From Eggerthellaceae bacterium (lineage in GTDB: Bacteria; Actinomycetota; Coriobacteriia; Coriobacteriales; Eggerthellaceae): a stretch of DNA of 64,000 nucleotides. Below, in pieces: positions 25,132-33,537 of the stretch (position 1 is its first letter; each line of letters starts with the position of its first letter). Location of the stretch: contig JAAVZC010000001.1 of NCBI GenBank assembly GCA_022791455.1, forward strand, positions 489,450 to 553,449. The letters are read 5' to 3'. The translations under genes were made by a program, and so were the position numbers. The notes under the pieces are model-generated. The model saw only the letters and a program-made list of their open reading frames with translations, did no database searches and was not told the DNA's origin.

Positions 25132-26073
25132 GTGGTTTTCAGCGAGCTTATTGTGGCCTACCTCTTTTTGGGCGGATGCGGTGGCGGCGGATGCGCGGTG
25201 TGCGCGGCGCTGGGGCTGCTGTCGGACGGCGACGATGTGTGCCGAGGACTGGCTTGTCGGTTTCGCGACGGGCGCGGTCGGCTGTATGCGCGCTTGTTCG
25301 GGGCGGGCTTCTCGATTTCCTTTATCGCGCTGGTTTTGGGAATCGTGTGTTTACTGGCAGATGTTGGCCGGCCCGACCGGGTTCTTCTGTTGGCGGCGTC
25401 TTCTCCTGCCAACTACCTGGTGCTGGGGTTCTGGTCGTTGACGCTATGCGGACTGTGCGCTTTGGCGCTTGCCCTTGCATGGACGGGCTTGGCGCCTGCG
25501 CGGCTTTGGGCGTTTCGCGCCTTGCATGGCCTTGCGCTCGTGGCCGGCCTTGCCTGTGCGCTCTACACCGGCCTTCTGTTGTCGGGCATGCCCGCGGTGC
25601 CGCTTTGGAACACGCCGTGGCTCGTGGCGGTGTTTCTGCTTTCGAGTATTTCCTGCGGGATGGCGCTGGTGCTCCTTGCGGGGTTCCTTTCCCGTGCAAC
25701 GGACGTGTTCGGCACCGTTCTGCGCCGAGTTGCCAATGCCGACAGCTGGGTCATCGTTGTCGAGGCGCTGTGCGTGGCCGGATGGCTCTTGGCGGTCAGC
25801 GCCGCTAGTGGCGCCGATACGCCCACGCCAACCGACGTCGCGGTGCTTGCATCCTTTCATCAGGTGATCGAGGGTGCTCAGGCCCCTTGGTTCTGGATAG
25901 GTCTTGCGGGCTTCGGCCTGATCGTGCCTCTGGTCTTGGAGATTCTGGGCAGGATCGCGCCTTCCCAAATCCGTACGCTTGTGGCTGCCGTCTGTGTTCT
26001 TGCGGGCGGTGCTATCCTTCGTTATGTGACTATTGCCGCCGCTGTGCAGCCCATGGCGGCGTCCCCGTTTTAG
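25132..26073 (+). CDS. Orphan NrfD/DmsC-type membrane anchor
   Basis: It is a quinol-interacting membrane subunit type that normally works with a molybdopterin or Fe-S partner. About eight hydrophobic segments are present. Family blocks include the N-terminal AYLFLGGCGGGGCAVCAALG, ADVGRPDRVLLLAASSPANY and LLLSGMPAVPLWNTPW, and the C-terminal ILRYVTIAAAVQ. The GTG at 25132 is chosen because GGGAGGGG is about 5-8 bases upstream; in-frame TTG at 25072 would overlap the operator and lacks a ribosome site. Length is 313 residues. No partner subunit is adjacent, but a related operator precedes the operon at 27753. Confidence 0.8.
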   Translation: MVFSELIVAYLFLGGCGGGGCAVCAALGLLSDGDDVCRGLACRFRDGRGRLYARLFGAGFSISFIALVLGIVCLLADVGRPDRVLLLAASSPANYLVLGFWSLTLCGLCALALALAWTGLAPARLWAFRALHGLALVAGLACALYTGLLLSGMPAVPLWNTPWLVAVFLLSSISCGMALVLLAGFLSRATDVFGTVLRRVANADSWVIVVEALCVAGWLLAVSAASGADTPTPTDVAVLASFHQVIEGAQAPWFWIGLAGFGLIVPLVLEILGRIAPSQIRTLVAAVCVLAGGAILRYVTIAAAVQPMAASPF

Positions 26074-26093
26074 CAGTTCGAGAAAGGCCCCTC

Positions 26094-26552
26094 ATGTTCC
26101 CGTTCGAAATTGATGAGACCAGCGATGTGCCCCTGTGGGTGCAGCTGCGCCAGCGCATTGCGTTCCTGATAAACGACGGCTACTTCAAGCCGGGAGACAA
26201 GTTGCCAACGGTGCGCGGCTTGGCGTCGGAGATCTCCATCAACTACAACACGGTGAACAAGGCCTACTTGAGCTTAGTGTCCGACGGCTATTTGGAATCC
26301 ACGCGCGGACGCGGAGTGTTTGTGACCGATGTCGGGGCCAAGTCCGGCGGAAGTGAAGAGCAAGTGGACGCGGTGCTGGACGACTGCATTGCCTCGTGTC
26401 GCGAATACGGCTTGGGGCTCGATGATGTGGAGAAGGCCATGAGCCGCCGTATCAAGCGCCTGAAGTACGAAGAAGCCCGCGAGCGCGGCGAAGTGTCCGC
26501 CAGCATAATTGACTTCGACCCAACCACCCGCCAAGCCAGAAAAACGTCTTAG
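26094..26552 (+). CDS. GntR-family regulator, YtrA type
   Basis: The N-terminal winged helix-turn-helix has VPLWVQLRQRIAFLINDGYF, LPTVRGLASEISINYNTVNKAY and DGYLESTRGRGVFV, a textbook GntR head. The C-terminal part is only about 70 residues, mostly helical, which is the YtrA subfamily size (152 residues overall) where regulators usually control adjacent transport or membrane genes. GAAAGG precedes the ATG at 26094. It sits between the NrfD-type gene (21 bases before) and the stomatin-like gene (10 bases after), so the three form an operon. It may bind the palindromes at 25072 and 27564, but this is unproven. Confidence 0.88.
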   Translation: MFPFEIDETSDVPLWVQLRQRIAFLINDGYFKPGDKLPTVRGLASEISINYNTVNKAYLSLVSDGYLESTRGRGVFVTDVGAKSGGSEEQVDAVLDDCIASCREYGLGLDDVEKAMSRRIKRLKYEEARERGEVSASIIDFDPTTRQARKTS

Positions 26553-26561
26553 GAGGTTGCA

Positions 26562-27506
26562 GTGAGCCTGAAAGACAAAGTGAAAAGCCTGAAGGTAGCG
26601 CCCGATGTCACTACGGAAGTGGTGGGGGAGCGCGCATCGTCCGCCGGCGTCGTGGTGTTCACGGCGGCGGTGCTGCTGGCGGCGTTCCTGGTGGTGCTGG
26701 CCATCGGCGCTGCTATCGCCGGCAAGGTAACGCTGGTCGTGATCGTCGTCGCGGCGGTGCTCGCCCTCTTGGCTGCGTCCTCCTGCCACGTGGCCCAGCA
26801 ATGGGAGCGTGTGGTGGTGCTGCGGCTGGGCAAGTTCAACCGCGTCTCCGGTCCGGGCCTGTTTTGGACCTGGCCCATTATCGAGGCCAACACCATGCGG
26901 GTCGATACTCGCCTGCGCGTCACCTCCTTCAACGCGGAGGAGACTCTTACCTCCGACCTCGTTCCCATGAACGTGGACGCCGTCTTGTTCTGGCACGTGT
27001 GGAATGCCGAGGCTGCTTGCACCGAGGTGGGCGACTTCACCCGGGCGGTGGAGATGTCCGCCCAGACTGCGCTGCGAGAGGCCATCGGCCGTGCCAGTGC
27101 TGCCGAGGTGGCCATTCGTCGCGACCAGCTGGATCGAGAGCTTAAGCGGGTACTGGAGGAGAAAGTGGCGTCCTGGGGCGTGACCATTCTCTCGGTGGAG
27201 GTGCGCGACATTCTGCTGCCGAAGGAGCTGCAAGAGGCCATGAGCCTGGAAGCGCAGGCGGAGCAGCGCAAGAAGGCGCGCATCATCCTCATGGAGGCGG
27301 AGCAGGATATCTTCGAGATGCTCGATGAGATGGAAGAGCTCGTGGGCGGGGAAGAGGCGGTCACGCGCCTGCGCACCATGCACCTGCTGAACGAGTCCCT
27401 GCGCGAGGGCAAGGGCACCGTGGTCATCCCCAGCGCCTTCGCCGAAGGCTTCAACGGCGAAGCGCGCGCAAATGCGGTAGACGCGCTCAAAAGCGCACTG
27501 GGGTAG
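26562..27506 (+). CDS. SPFH/Band 7 (stomatin/slipin-like) membrane protein
   Basis: Two hydrophobic segments (residues ~28-75) precede a Band 7 domain with EQERVVVLRLGKF-like sequence (QQWERVVVLRLGKF), GPGLFWTWPIIE and VDTRLRVTSFNAEETLTSDLVP. A helical region with LEAQAEQRKKARIILMEAEQ follows, typical of slipins. It probably assembles ring-like scaffolds at the membrane. It has 314 residues. The GTG start at 26562 follows AGGAGG. It is the last gene of the three-gene unit with the NrfD-type and GntR genes. Confidence 0.87.
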   Translation: MSLKDKVKSLKVAPDVTTEVVGERASSAGVVVFTAAVLLAAFLVVLAIGAAIAGKVTLVVIVVAAVLALLAASSCHVAQQWERVVVLRLGKFNRVSGPGLFWTWPIIEANTMRVDTRLRVTSFNAEETLTSDLVPMNVDAVLFWHVWNAEAACTEVGDFTRAVEMSAQTALREAIGRASAAEVAIRRDQLDRELKRVLEEKVASWGVTILSVEVRDILLPKELQEAMSLEAQAEQRKKARIILMEAEQDIFEMLDEMEELVGGEEAVTRLRTMHLLNESLREGKGTVVIPSAFAEGFNGEARANAVDALKSALG

Positions 27507-27563
27507 TTCCCTTTACGTGCGATGGCGTAAGTATCCTACAAATAGAATAATACAATCCAAAAA

Positions 27564-27610
27564 TTGTCATATGACAAGTGTTGAATTGTCATATGACAAT
27601 TTGCTATAGT
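27564..27610 (+). promoter_or_regulatory. Twin palindromic operators and promoter of the molybdoenzyme operon
   Basis: The perfect palindrome TTGTCATATGACAA occurs at 27564-27577 and again at 27586-27599. Their centres are 22 bases apart, two turns of DNA, so bound dimers would sit on the same face. A -35-like TTGAAT at 27581-27586 and TATAGT at 27605-27610 are separated by 18 bases, with the second palindrome filling the spacer. This arrangement suggests repression. The TTGTC-N4-GACAA spacing also fits the half-site spacing of the CRP/FNR family. The remaining leader to 27752 holds no gene. Confidence 0.7.
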
Positions 27611-27752
27611 GCCCCTAGTGGAATTTGGCCAATTCTCTACATTAGGAGGGCGAGCCCGCGAAGGCGGCTCGCGCCAAGGGGAGAAGCAGGGGAGAGAAAA
27701 GCCAAAGGGCAATCCTTACCACCTGCGTCCTGAAATCTGACTAGGAGGAGAA

Positions 27753-30173
27753 ATGTCGGAATCTCAGAAGACGCTTTCTCGTCGCGGTTTCCTTAAGGGA
27801 GCCGGCGCGGCGGCAGGCGCTTTGGGTCTTGCCGGTGCCGCGGGAATGACCGCCACCAACAACTGGCTGGCTCCGGCCACCGCTCATGCCGAGGGCGAAG
27901 AGCGCGTTGCCCATCTGTGCCATCAGTTCCATTGCCTCACGGGCTGCAACTTGAAGTGCACCATCCGTGATGAGCGCGTTTCGCTGATCGAGCCCAGCGA
28001 TTTGATGTCGGACGACACCCATTCCCACATCTGCCTGCGCGGCATCGCCGAAGTTGACCACATTTACTCGAAGGACCGCCTGCAGGTGCCGCTGAAGCGC
28101 GTAGGCGAGCGCGGCGAGGGCGAATTCGTCCAGATCAGCTGGGACGAGGCCATCAAGACCATCGCCGATAACCTGAAGGAAGCCCAGCAGAAGTACGGCG
28201 AAGGGGCGGTGTTCATTCGCAAGTCCACCGAGGCCGGTCTCGACTTCGATTTCCTCACGCAGCTCATTCACGCCGATTCCGGCGGAAACTGGGGCCTCGA
28301 CCGCGGCCAGGCGAACGGCCTCGGCCCGGCGTTCGGCCCGTGGAGCTACCTGCCCAACCGCTCTCACTGGGAGTTCAAGGACGCCGCCACCATCATCGAG
28401 CTGAGCCATAACCCGCTTGAGAGCGCCATGGTGTGGTCCCGCCCGCTGATGGACGCGAAGGAGGCCGGTACTTACATCGTCTGCATCGACCCCCGCTTCA
28501 CGGGTACTGCGGCGAAGGCCAACGAGTGGCTGCCGGTTAAGCCGGGCACCGACGCCGCCCTCATCCAGGGCATGCTGAAGGCGCTCGTGGACAACGGCTG
28601 GTACGATGAAGAGTTCATCATGGCTCACACCTCGTGCCCCTATCTGGTGGATCGCACCACCGGCAAGAGCTATCGCAGCGCCGAGGTCATGGCCCCCTCC
28701 ACCGCAGTGGTGAGCGGCGAAGAGGTAGGCGCCCCGCTGGTGTGGGACACCGTCACCAACGCCCCCGCACTCTACGACGACCCGGCCGTCGTGCCGGCGC
28801 TGGAAGGCGAGTGGGATTTCGAAGGCGCCAAGCTGGTCACCGAGTTCACCCTTATCAAGGAGTGGCTGGACGGCATCACGCTGGAATGGGCGGCCAGCAC
28901 CTCCGGCATCGACCAGGAGACCATCGTCGCCCTCACTGACCGCTACGCCAACAACGGCCCGGCCATCATCGACATCGGCCTGGGCGGCGCGGACAAGTAC
29001 ACCAACGCCGACGTTTTGGGCCACGCCACGGCCATGCTGGTGGCACTGGCCGGTCAGTACGGCAAGAAGGGCGCCGGCTATGGCTCTTACTGCGGCCTGG
29101 GCGCCAACGACCCCGGTTCCACCCTCAATTGGTGGTCGCTGCCGGAGGAGTTCTACTACGGCGAGAGCCCCGTTTCCATGTACGACATGCCCTACCAGGA
29201 GAACAACATCCACGCCGCCCTTACCTTCGGCGACGCGTTCACCCTGGAGGCCGGCGCTGCCAACGACATGCTGAACTGGGTGAAGAGCCTCGACTTCTTC
29301 GCCATCTGCGACCTGTACCACTCTTCCGCCGTCGACTACGCCGACATCGTGCTTCCCGCCTGCACCAAGTTCGAGTGCGAGGAGAACGTGAAGCAGCTGC
29401 GCGACAGCCTGGGCCATGTGATGCTGGCCAACGGCATGATCGACCCGCTGTTCGAGTCGAAGAGCGACCTGCAGATCGAGCGCTTGCTGGCCGCCCAGTG
29501 GGGCTACGAAGACTACCTGCCGAAGACCTACGAGGAGCTGGCCCGCTTCATGCTGGACGGCGTGGCTGAGCTCGACCCCCGCATGGAGGGCATCACCTAC
29601 GAGGCGCTTCTGGCCAACGGCGGCGTGATGGCGCTGCCGGAGACCGGTCCCGACTACCGCCCCGACGGCACGGCCGACTTCTTCCTCACCCCCTCCGGCC
29701 GCATCGAGCTGTACTTCGAGTACCTCTACGACCAGGGCCATCAGCTGCCGGTGTACGAAGACGCCAACGAGGCCTTCGAGAGCAACCCCAAGAAGGCGCA
29801 GTTCCCGCTGTACTTCACCCAGGGCAAGAGCCGCTACCGCATCCACGCCTACTATTCCGCCTGCGAATGGTTCGCCGAGGACTTCGGCCCCGCCCTCAAC
29901 ATTGCCCCCGAGGACGCGGAGGCCCGCGGCATCCAGACCGGCGACGATGTGCGCGTGTACAACGACCGCGGCAGCTTCGTGGCAACAGCGCTGGTCAACC
30001 GCTCCCTGCAGCCGGGCGTGCTGTTCATGGCGGAAACCACCTACACCCGCTACTACAAGGAGGGCTTCCTCCAGAACGTTACCAACTCGGCTCGTCTCGA
30101 GCGCGGCTACTCCATGTTCTTCGGCCCCCAGATCCCGTACAACGACGTGCTGGTCGAAGTTGAGAAGGCATAA
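27753..30173 (+). CDS. Tat-exported molybdopterin oxidoreductase, DMSO reductase family
   Basis: It is the catalytic subunit of an anaerobic respiratory reductase or related hydroxyl-transfer enzyme, acting outside the cytoplasmic membrane. The twin-arginine signal SRRGFLKGAGAAAGALG is at residues 9-25. An Fe-S site follows as CLTGCNLKC and a later Cys in HICLRG; an extra Cys (LCHQFH) precedes it. Family blocks include ADIVLPACTKFECEENV and the C-terminal cofactor-binding domain (TPSGRIELYFEYLYDQG). It has 806 residues. AGGAGG precedes the ATG. It heads a four-gene operon with Fe-S, NrfD and TorD-like genes. The electron acceptor cannot be told; DMSO-like, catechol-type and other substrates are all known in this family. 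Confidence 0.92.
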   Translation: MSESQKTLSRRGFLKGAGAAAGALGLAGAAGMTATNNWLAPATAHAEGEERVAHLCHQFHCLTGCNLKCTIRDERVSLIEPSDLMSDDTHSHICLRGIAEVDHIYSKDRLQVPLKRVGERGEGEFVQISWDEAIKTIADNLKEAQQKYGEGAVFIRKSTEAGLDFDFLTQLIHADSGGNWGLDRGQANGLGPAFGPWSYLPNRSHWEFKDAATIIELSHNPLESAMVWSRPLMDAKEAGTYIVCIDPRFTGTAAKANEWLPVKPGTDAALIQGMLKALVDNGWYDEEFIMAHTSCPYLVDRTTGKSYRSAEVMAPSTAVVSGEEVGAPLVWDTVTNAPALYDDPAVVPALEGEWDFEGAKLVTEFTLIKEWLDGITLEWAASTSGIDQETIVALTDRYANNGPAIIDIGLGGADKYTNADVLGHATAMLVALAGQYGKKGAGYGSYCGLGANDPGSTLNWWSLPEEFYYGESPVSMYDMPYQENNIHAALTFGDAFTLEAGAANDMLNWVKSLDFFAICDLYHSSAVDYADIVLPACTKFECEENVKQLRDSLGHVMLANGMIDPLFESKSDLQIERLLAAQWGYEDYLPKTYEELARFMLDGVAELDPRMEGITYEALLANGGVMALPETGPDYRPDGTADFFLTPSGRIELYFEYLYDQGHQLPVYEDANEAFESNPKKAQFPLYFTQGKSRYRIHAYYSACEWFAEDFGPALNIAPEDAEARGIQTGDDVRVYNDRGSFVATALVNRSLQPGVLFMAETTYTRYYKEGFLQNVTNSARLERGYSMFFGPQIPYNDVLVEVEKA

Positions 30174-30184
30174 GGTGATGAAAC

Positions 30185-30802
30185 ATGACTAAGTACGGAA
30201 TGGCCATTAACAAGACCCGTTGCATCGGGTGCCAGACATGCGCCTATGCCTGCAAGATGCAAAACGGCGTGGCGAAGGACATGCGCTGGAACCGCGTGCT
30301 CACGGAAGGCTGCGACGTGCCCGACGGCGCGCTGGGCCAATACCCCACCCTTTCCCGCACCTATCTGCCGCTGGCCTGCCAGCATTGCGAGAACCCCGCC
30401 TGCCAGAAGGTGTGCCCCACCGGCGCCACCTATAAGGACGACCAGGGCCGCGTGCTGATCGACTACGAGAAGTGCATCGGTTGCCGCATGTGCATGGCGG
30501 CGTGCCCCTACAACGCCCGTGTGTTCAACTGGGAAGAGCCGGTTCACGAGCCCGATTTCGTCTACGGCGATGCGCGGGTGGCCGAGCGCGCCAAGGGCGT
30601 GGCCGAGAAATGCACTCTGTGCAAGGAGCGCACCGACGAGGGCGAAGAGCCCATGTGTGTGAAATGCTGCCCGTTGGGAGCCCGCGTGTTCGGCGACCTG
30701 GACGACCCCGAATCCGAGGTGTCCAAGGTCATCGCCACGCGCCACGGCTACCAGCTCCTGGAGGAGCAGGGCACTCGTCCGCAAGTTTATTACTACGAAT
30801 AG
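30185..30802 (+). CDS. Four-cluster ferredoxin-like electron-transfer subunit
   Basis: It passes electrons between the NrfD anchor and the molybdenum subunit. Cysteine groups for four [4Fe-4S] clusters are visible: CIGCQTCAYAC, CQHCENPACQKVCP, CIGCRMCMAACP and the CTLC and CVKCCP pairs. It resembles DmsB, NrfC and PsrB. It has 205 residues and no signal peptide, so it is probably exported by hitchhiking with the Tat-exported partner. It starts 11 bases after the molybdenum subunit, with AAGGTGA before the ATG. Confidence 0.95.
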   Translation: MTKYGMAINKTRCIGCQTCAYACKMQNGVAKDMRWNRVLTEGCDVPDGALGQYPTLSRTYLPLACQHCENPACQKVCPTGATYKDDQGRVLIDYEKCIGCRMCMAACPYNARVFNWEEPVHEPDFVYGDARVAERAKGVAEKCTLCKERTDEGEEPMCVKCCPLGARVFGDLDDPESEVSKVIATRHGYQLLEEQGTRPQVYYYE

Positions 30803-30814
30803 GGGAGTGGGAAA

Positions 30815-32014
30815 ATGGAATTGATTAAGCGTCACAAGGCGCTCACGGCAGTGCTGTCTCTGCTCACCCTGCTCGGTGTGGGCTGCTGGGTGTACCAGCT
30901 TATGTTCGGCCTCTCTGTCACGGGCATGTCCAACAGCGTGTCCTGGGGCCTGTACATCACCATGTTCATGTTCTTCGTCGGGCTTAGCGCCGGCGGCCTG
31001 ATCGTGGCCTCCTCCGCCAGCGTCTTCCACATCAAGCGCTTCAAGGCGGTGGCCATGCCCGCCATCATCCTGTCCACCGTGTGCATCTGCCTGGCCGGCA
31101 TGTTCGTCCTCATCGACCTGGGCGGCATCTGGAACGTGTGGCGCATGCTCACCGGCCCGAACTTCATGTCGCCGCTGATGTGGGACATGTGCGTGATCAC
31201 CCTGTACCTGGTCATCAACATCCTGTACCTGGTGAACATGAAGAAGGGCAACGACCGCGCGGTGTCCGTCATCTCCCGCTTCGCCCTGCCCTGCGCCATC
31301 CTGGTGCACTCGGTGACCGCCTGGATCTTCGGCCTGCAGATTGCGAAGGAGGGCTGGTACTCGGCCATCATGGCGCCCATCTTCGTGGCCTCCGCCATGG
31401 ACTCCGGCCTGGCTCTCTTGCTGTGCGCCCTGGCCGCCCTCAAGAAGGCGAAGGTGTTCAACACCTCTAAGGACCTGTTCGCCTCCCTGGCCGGGCTCCT
31501 GGCCACCTGCATCGCCGTGGACGCGTTCTTCATCTTCTGCGAGGTGCTGACCATGGCCTACCCCGGCGCCGCCGGCGCCGAGACGCTGGCCATCATGACC
31601 GGCGGCCCCACCGCCCCGTTCTTCTGGTTCGAGATCATCGGCGGCCTGGCGGTCCCCTTCTGCGTGCTGGTGTTCGCGAAGAACCGCGAGAAGGCAGGCC
31701 TCGTGATCGGCAGCAGCGCGCTGGTGATCGCCGGCGTGCTCTGCAAGCGCCTGTGGCTGCTGTTCACCAGCTTCGTGGTGCCGAACGTGCAGGGCGCGCC
31801 CGGCATCGCGACCGACGCCGGCTGGGCCATGGCGGGCGCCTACGCCCCCACGCTGCCGGAGCTGGCCATCGTGATCGGCGTGGTGTCGCTGGGCGGTCTG
31901 GGCTTCATGGCCCTCTCCGGCGCCCTGCTGGTGCCGGCCGCCGAGACCGAAACTGTTCCGGCCAGGGCCGCGAAGCCGGCGGCCGAGCTGGACTTCGACC
32001 CCCAGACGGCGTAG
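30815..32014 (+). CDS. NrfD/PsrC-type membrane anchor
   Basis: It anchors the reductase and oxidises quinol. Eight to ten hydrophobic segments cover 399 residues. Blocks typical of NrfD are SWGLYITMFMFFVGLSAGGL near residue 45, LTGPNFMSPLMWDM and WIFGLQIAKEGWYSAIMAPIF in the middle. The cytoplasmic tail is Ala/Glu-rich. It starts 12 bases after the Fe-S gene. This is a full-length partner, unlike the orphan anchor at 25132, which is shorter and of the DmsC-like type. Confidence 0.92.
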   Translation: MELIKRHKALTAVLSLLTLLGVGCWVYQLMFGLSVTGMSNSVSWGLYITMFMFFVGLSAGGLIVASSASVFHIKRFKAVAMPAIILSTVCICLAGMFVLIDLGGIWNVWRMLTGPNFMSPLMWDMCVITLYLVINILYLVNMKKGNDRAVSVISRFALPCAILVHSVTAWIFGLQIAKEGWYSAIMAPIFVASAMDSGLALLLCALAALKKAKVFNTSKDLFASLAGLLATCIAVDAFFIFCEVLTMAYPGAAGAETLAIMTGGPTAPFFWFEIIGGLAVPFCVLVFAKNREKAGLVIGSSALVIAGVLCKRLWLLFTSFVVPNVQGAPGIATDAGWAMAGAYAPTLPELAIVIGVVSLGGLGFMALSGALLVPAAETETVPARAAKPAAELDFDPQTA

Positions 32015-32034
32015 TTATTAAGGAGGGCGCGACT

Positions 32035-32730
32035 ATGGACTCTTCTACCTGGCAGGCCTACGCGGACGCCTACGCGTTTTTGGGCAACTCGCTGCTGAGG
32101 CCCATGACCCAGACCTCCGCCGTGGGGCTCGCGCCGGAGTTCTGGGGCGCGTTCCCGGACTTCGGGGCCGAGGCGGTGGCCGACGCCGCCGACTCGCTGG
32201 CCCTGTGGGCCGAGGGGCGCGCGGGCGACGGGCCGGAGAAGGCGGCGCAGGACGCGGCCGTGGAGTACACGGCGCTGTTCGTGGGCCCGCCCTCGCCGGC
32301 GGCGCCCCCGTGGGAGACCATGAACCGCCGCGACGGCGTGAGCGTGGGCTTCGGCGAGGCCACCTTCCAGATGCGCGAGGTCATGCGGGGCCTGGGGCTG
32401 GAGCTGGCGGGCCCGTCCCGCCAGTACGAGGACCATCTGGGGCTGGAGCTCCTGTGCCTCTCCGAGATGTGCCGCCGCCGCGCCTGGGCGCTGGACCTGG
32501 CCGACACCGCCCGCGAGGCGGCCGTCCGCGACGGCGACCCGGCCGAGGAGGCGCTGGCCGAGGGCCTCGACGACGGCTCCGTGGCCGCCTTCATCGACGG
32601 CCACCCGCTGGGCTGGATTGGCGCCCTGGAGGCCAAGGTGGAAGCGGCCCGCCCGGACGGCTACTTCGTCCACCTGCTCACCCTCGCCCGCGCCCTCCTC
32701 ACCCACCACCGCCAACAGCTGGGGGAGTAG
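32035..32730 (+). CDS. TorD/DmsD-family molybdoenzyme chaperone
   Basis: It is predicted to bind the twin-arginine signal of the molybdenum subunit and hold it until cofactor is loaded. The protein is all-helical, with the family's YTALFVGPPSPAAPPWETM block, in which the Phe-x-Gly-Pro and PPW/E elements are typical, and EDHLGLELLCLSEM. It has 231 residues. AAGGAGG precedes the ATG at 32035. It is the last gene of the operon and lies before a terminator. GC content here is visibly higher than in the toxin-antitoxin genes that follow. Confidence 0.88.
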   Translation: MDSSTWQAYADAYAFLGNSLLRPMTQTSAVGLAPEFWGAFPDFGAEAVADAADSLALWAEGRAGDGPEKAAQDAAVEYTALFVGPPSPAAPPWETMNRRDGVSVGFGEATFQMREVMRGLGLELAGPSRQYEDHLGLELLCLSEMCRRRAWALDLADTAREAAVRDGDPAEEALAEGLDDGSVAAFIDGHPLGWIGALEAKVEAARPDGYFVHLLTLARALLTHHRQQLGE

Positions 32731-32761
32731 CCCAACCCGTCCGATGCGAATCCCTTCATGC

Positions 32762-32799
32762 AAGCCCCTCGGTCCCCGAGGGGCTTTTCGCATTATTTT
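32762..32799 (+). terminator. Terminator of the molybdoenzyme operon
   Basis: AAGCCCCTCGG and CCGAGGGGCTT form a perfect 11-bp stem around TCC, followed by TTCGCATTATTTT. Confidence 0.93.
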
Positions 32800-32836
32800 G
32801 CAGGGTGATTCCCCGAGAGCTTTTTTTCGGAAAGCG

Positions 32837-32867
32837 TGCTATCATGGAAAGCGCTTGGTACCAAGCG
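32837..32867 (+). promoter_or_regulatory. Promoter and palindromic operator of the toxin-antitoxin pair
   Basis: TGCTATCAT at 32837-32845 is an extended -10 (TG, one base, TATCAT). Seven bases downstream lies the perfect 16-bp palindrome CGCTTGGTACCAAGCG at 32852-32867, near the expected transcription start. AGGAGG follows at 32876. The antitoxin begins with an AbrB-type DNA-binding domain, which makes self-repression through this site likely. Confidence 0.7.
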
Positions 32868-32886
32868 ATTTGCATAGGAGGTGCCC

Positions 32887-33537
32887 ATGGCGGAGACTGC
32901 GCGGTTGGGGCCGCAGCGCATTCGTGTTTCGAGCAAGCGGCAGATTACCATTCCGGCTAAGGCCTACAAGAGCATGGGGTTTTCGGAGTACGCGCTCATT
33001 GAGCAGACTGATGAAGGGCTGCTCATCAAACCGCTTCATGTTGATGATGAGCGCATGTCCTTGACTGTTCTGCGTCGGCTTATCGCCGAGGGGTACGAAG
33101 GGGAGGAGCTGCTGGAGCGTTACGCCCAAGTGTGTCCGAGGGTCATTCGATTTTCCGATCTGAGCGATGATGTCGCTCCGGAAAACGAGCCTGCTGGAGA
33201 GGTTGAAAGCGCTGAGGAGGCTCGGAGTCGAGAACGGGAGCGCATTTTCGAAGCGGTGTCAGCCGAATGCGAGCGCTTTCCGGGAATTGCGCGCGGTTAC
33301 ATTTTCGGGTCGTTTGCGCGCGGTGACTTTGTTGAGAGCAGCGATGTGGATGTGCGAATTGAGTTCGATGAAGGCGCTGTTTTCTCGCTTCGAGACCTGG
33401 GGCATTTCTGCAAACACCTTGAGCGCATTACGGGCCGATCGGTGGATGTGGTGAATGCTCGGAAAATCAAGAACCCTAACCTGGCATCGACAATTGAGCG
33501 GGAGAAGGTGTTGGTCTATGAGCGCCAAGGCAACTGA
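32887..33537 (+). CDS. AbrB-domain fused MNT nucleotidyltransferase (MntA-like antitoxin)
   Basis: Residues ~7-50 (IRVSSKRQITIPAKAYKSMG ... GLLIKPL) form an AbrB/SpoVT/MazE swapped-hairpin DNA-binding domain. A helical linker follows. Residues ~115-216 form a minimal nucleotidyltransferase with GS at 141-142 and DVD at 153-155, fitting GSx10DxD. In known type VII modules MntA inactivates the HEPN toxin by adding AMP to its tyrosine. Usual MntA antitoxins are about 100-140 residues without an AbrB head. The ATG at 32887 is 5 bases after AGGAGG. The HEPN gene overlaps the 3' end by 20 bases. Codon use is less GC-biased than in neighbours, suggesting transfer. Confidence 0.88.
   Translation: MAETARLGPQRIRVSSKRQITIPAKAYKSMGFSEYALIEQTDEGLLIKPLHVDDERMSLTVLRRLIAEGYEGEELLERYAQVCPRVIRFSDLSDDVAPENEPAGEVESAEEARSRERERIFEAVSAECERFPGIARGYIFGSFARGDFVESSDVDVRIEFDEGAVFSLRDLGHFCKHLERITGRSVDVVNARKIKNPNLASTIEREKVLVYERQGN

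Noticed and set aside
27753..30173. Calling the molybdoenzyme a specific reductase such as DmsA or a catechol dehydroxylase.
   Set aside because: Family membership is clear, but substrate-determining residues cannot be assigned from this sequence alone.
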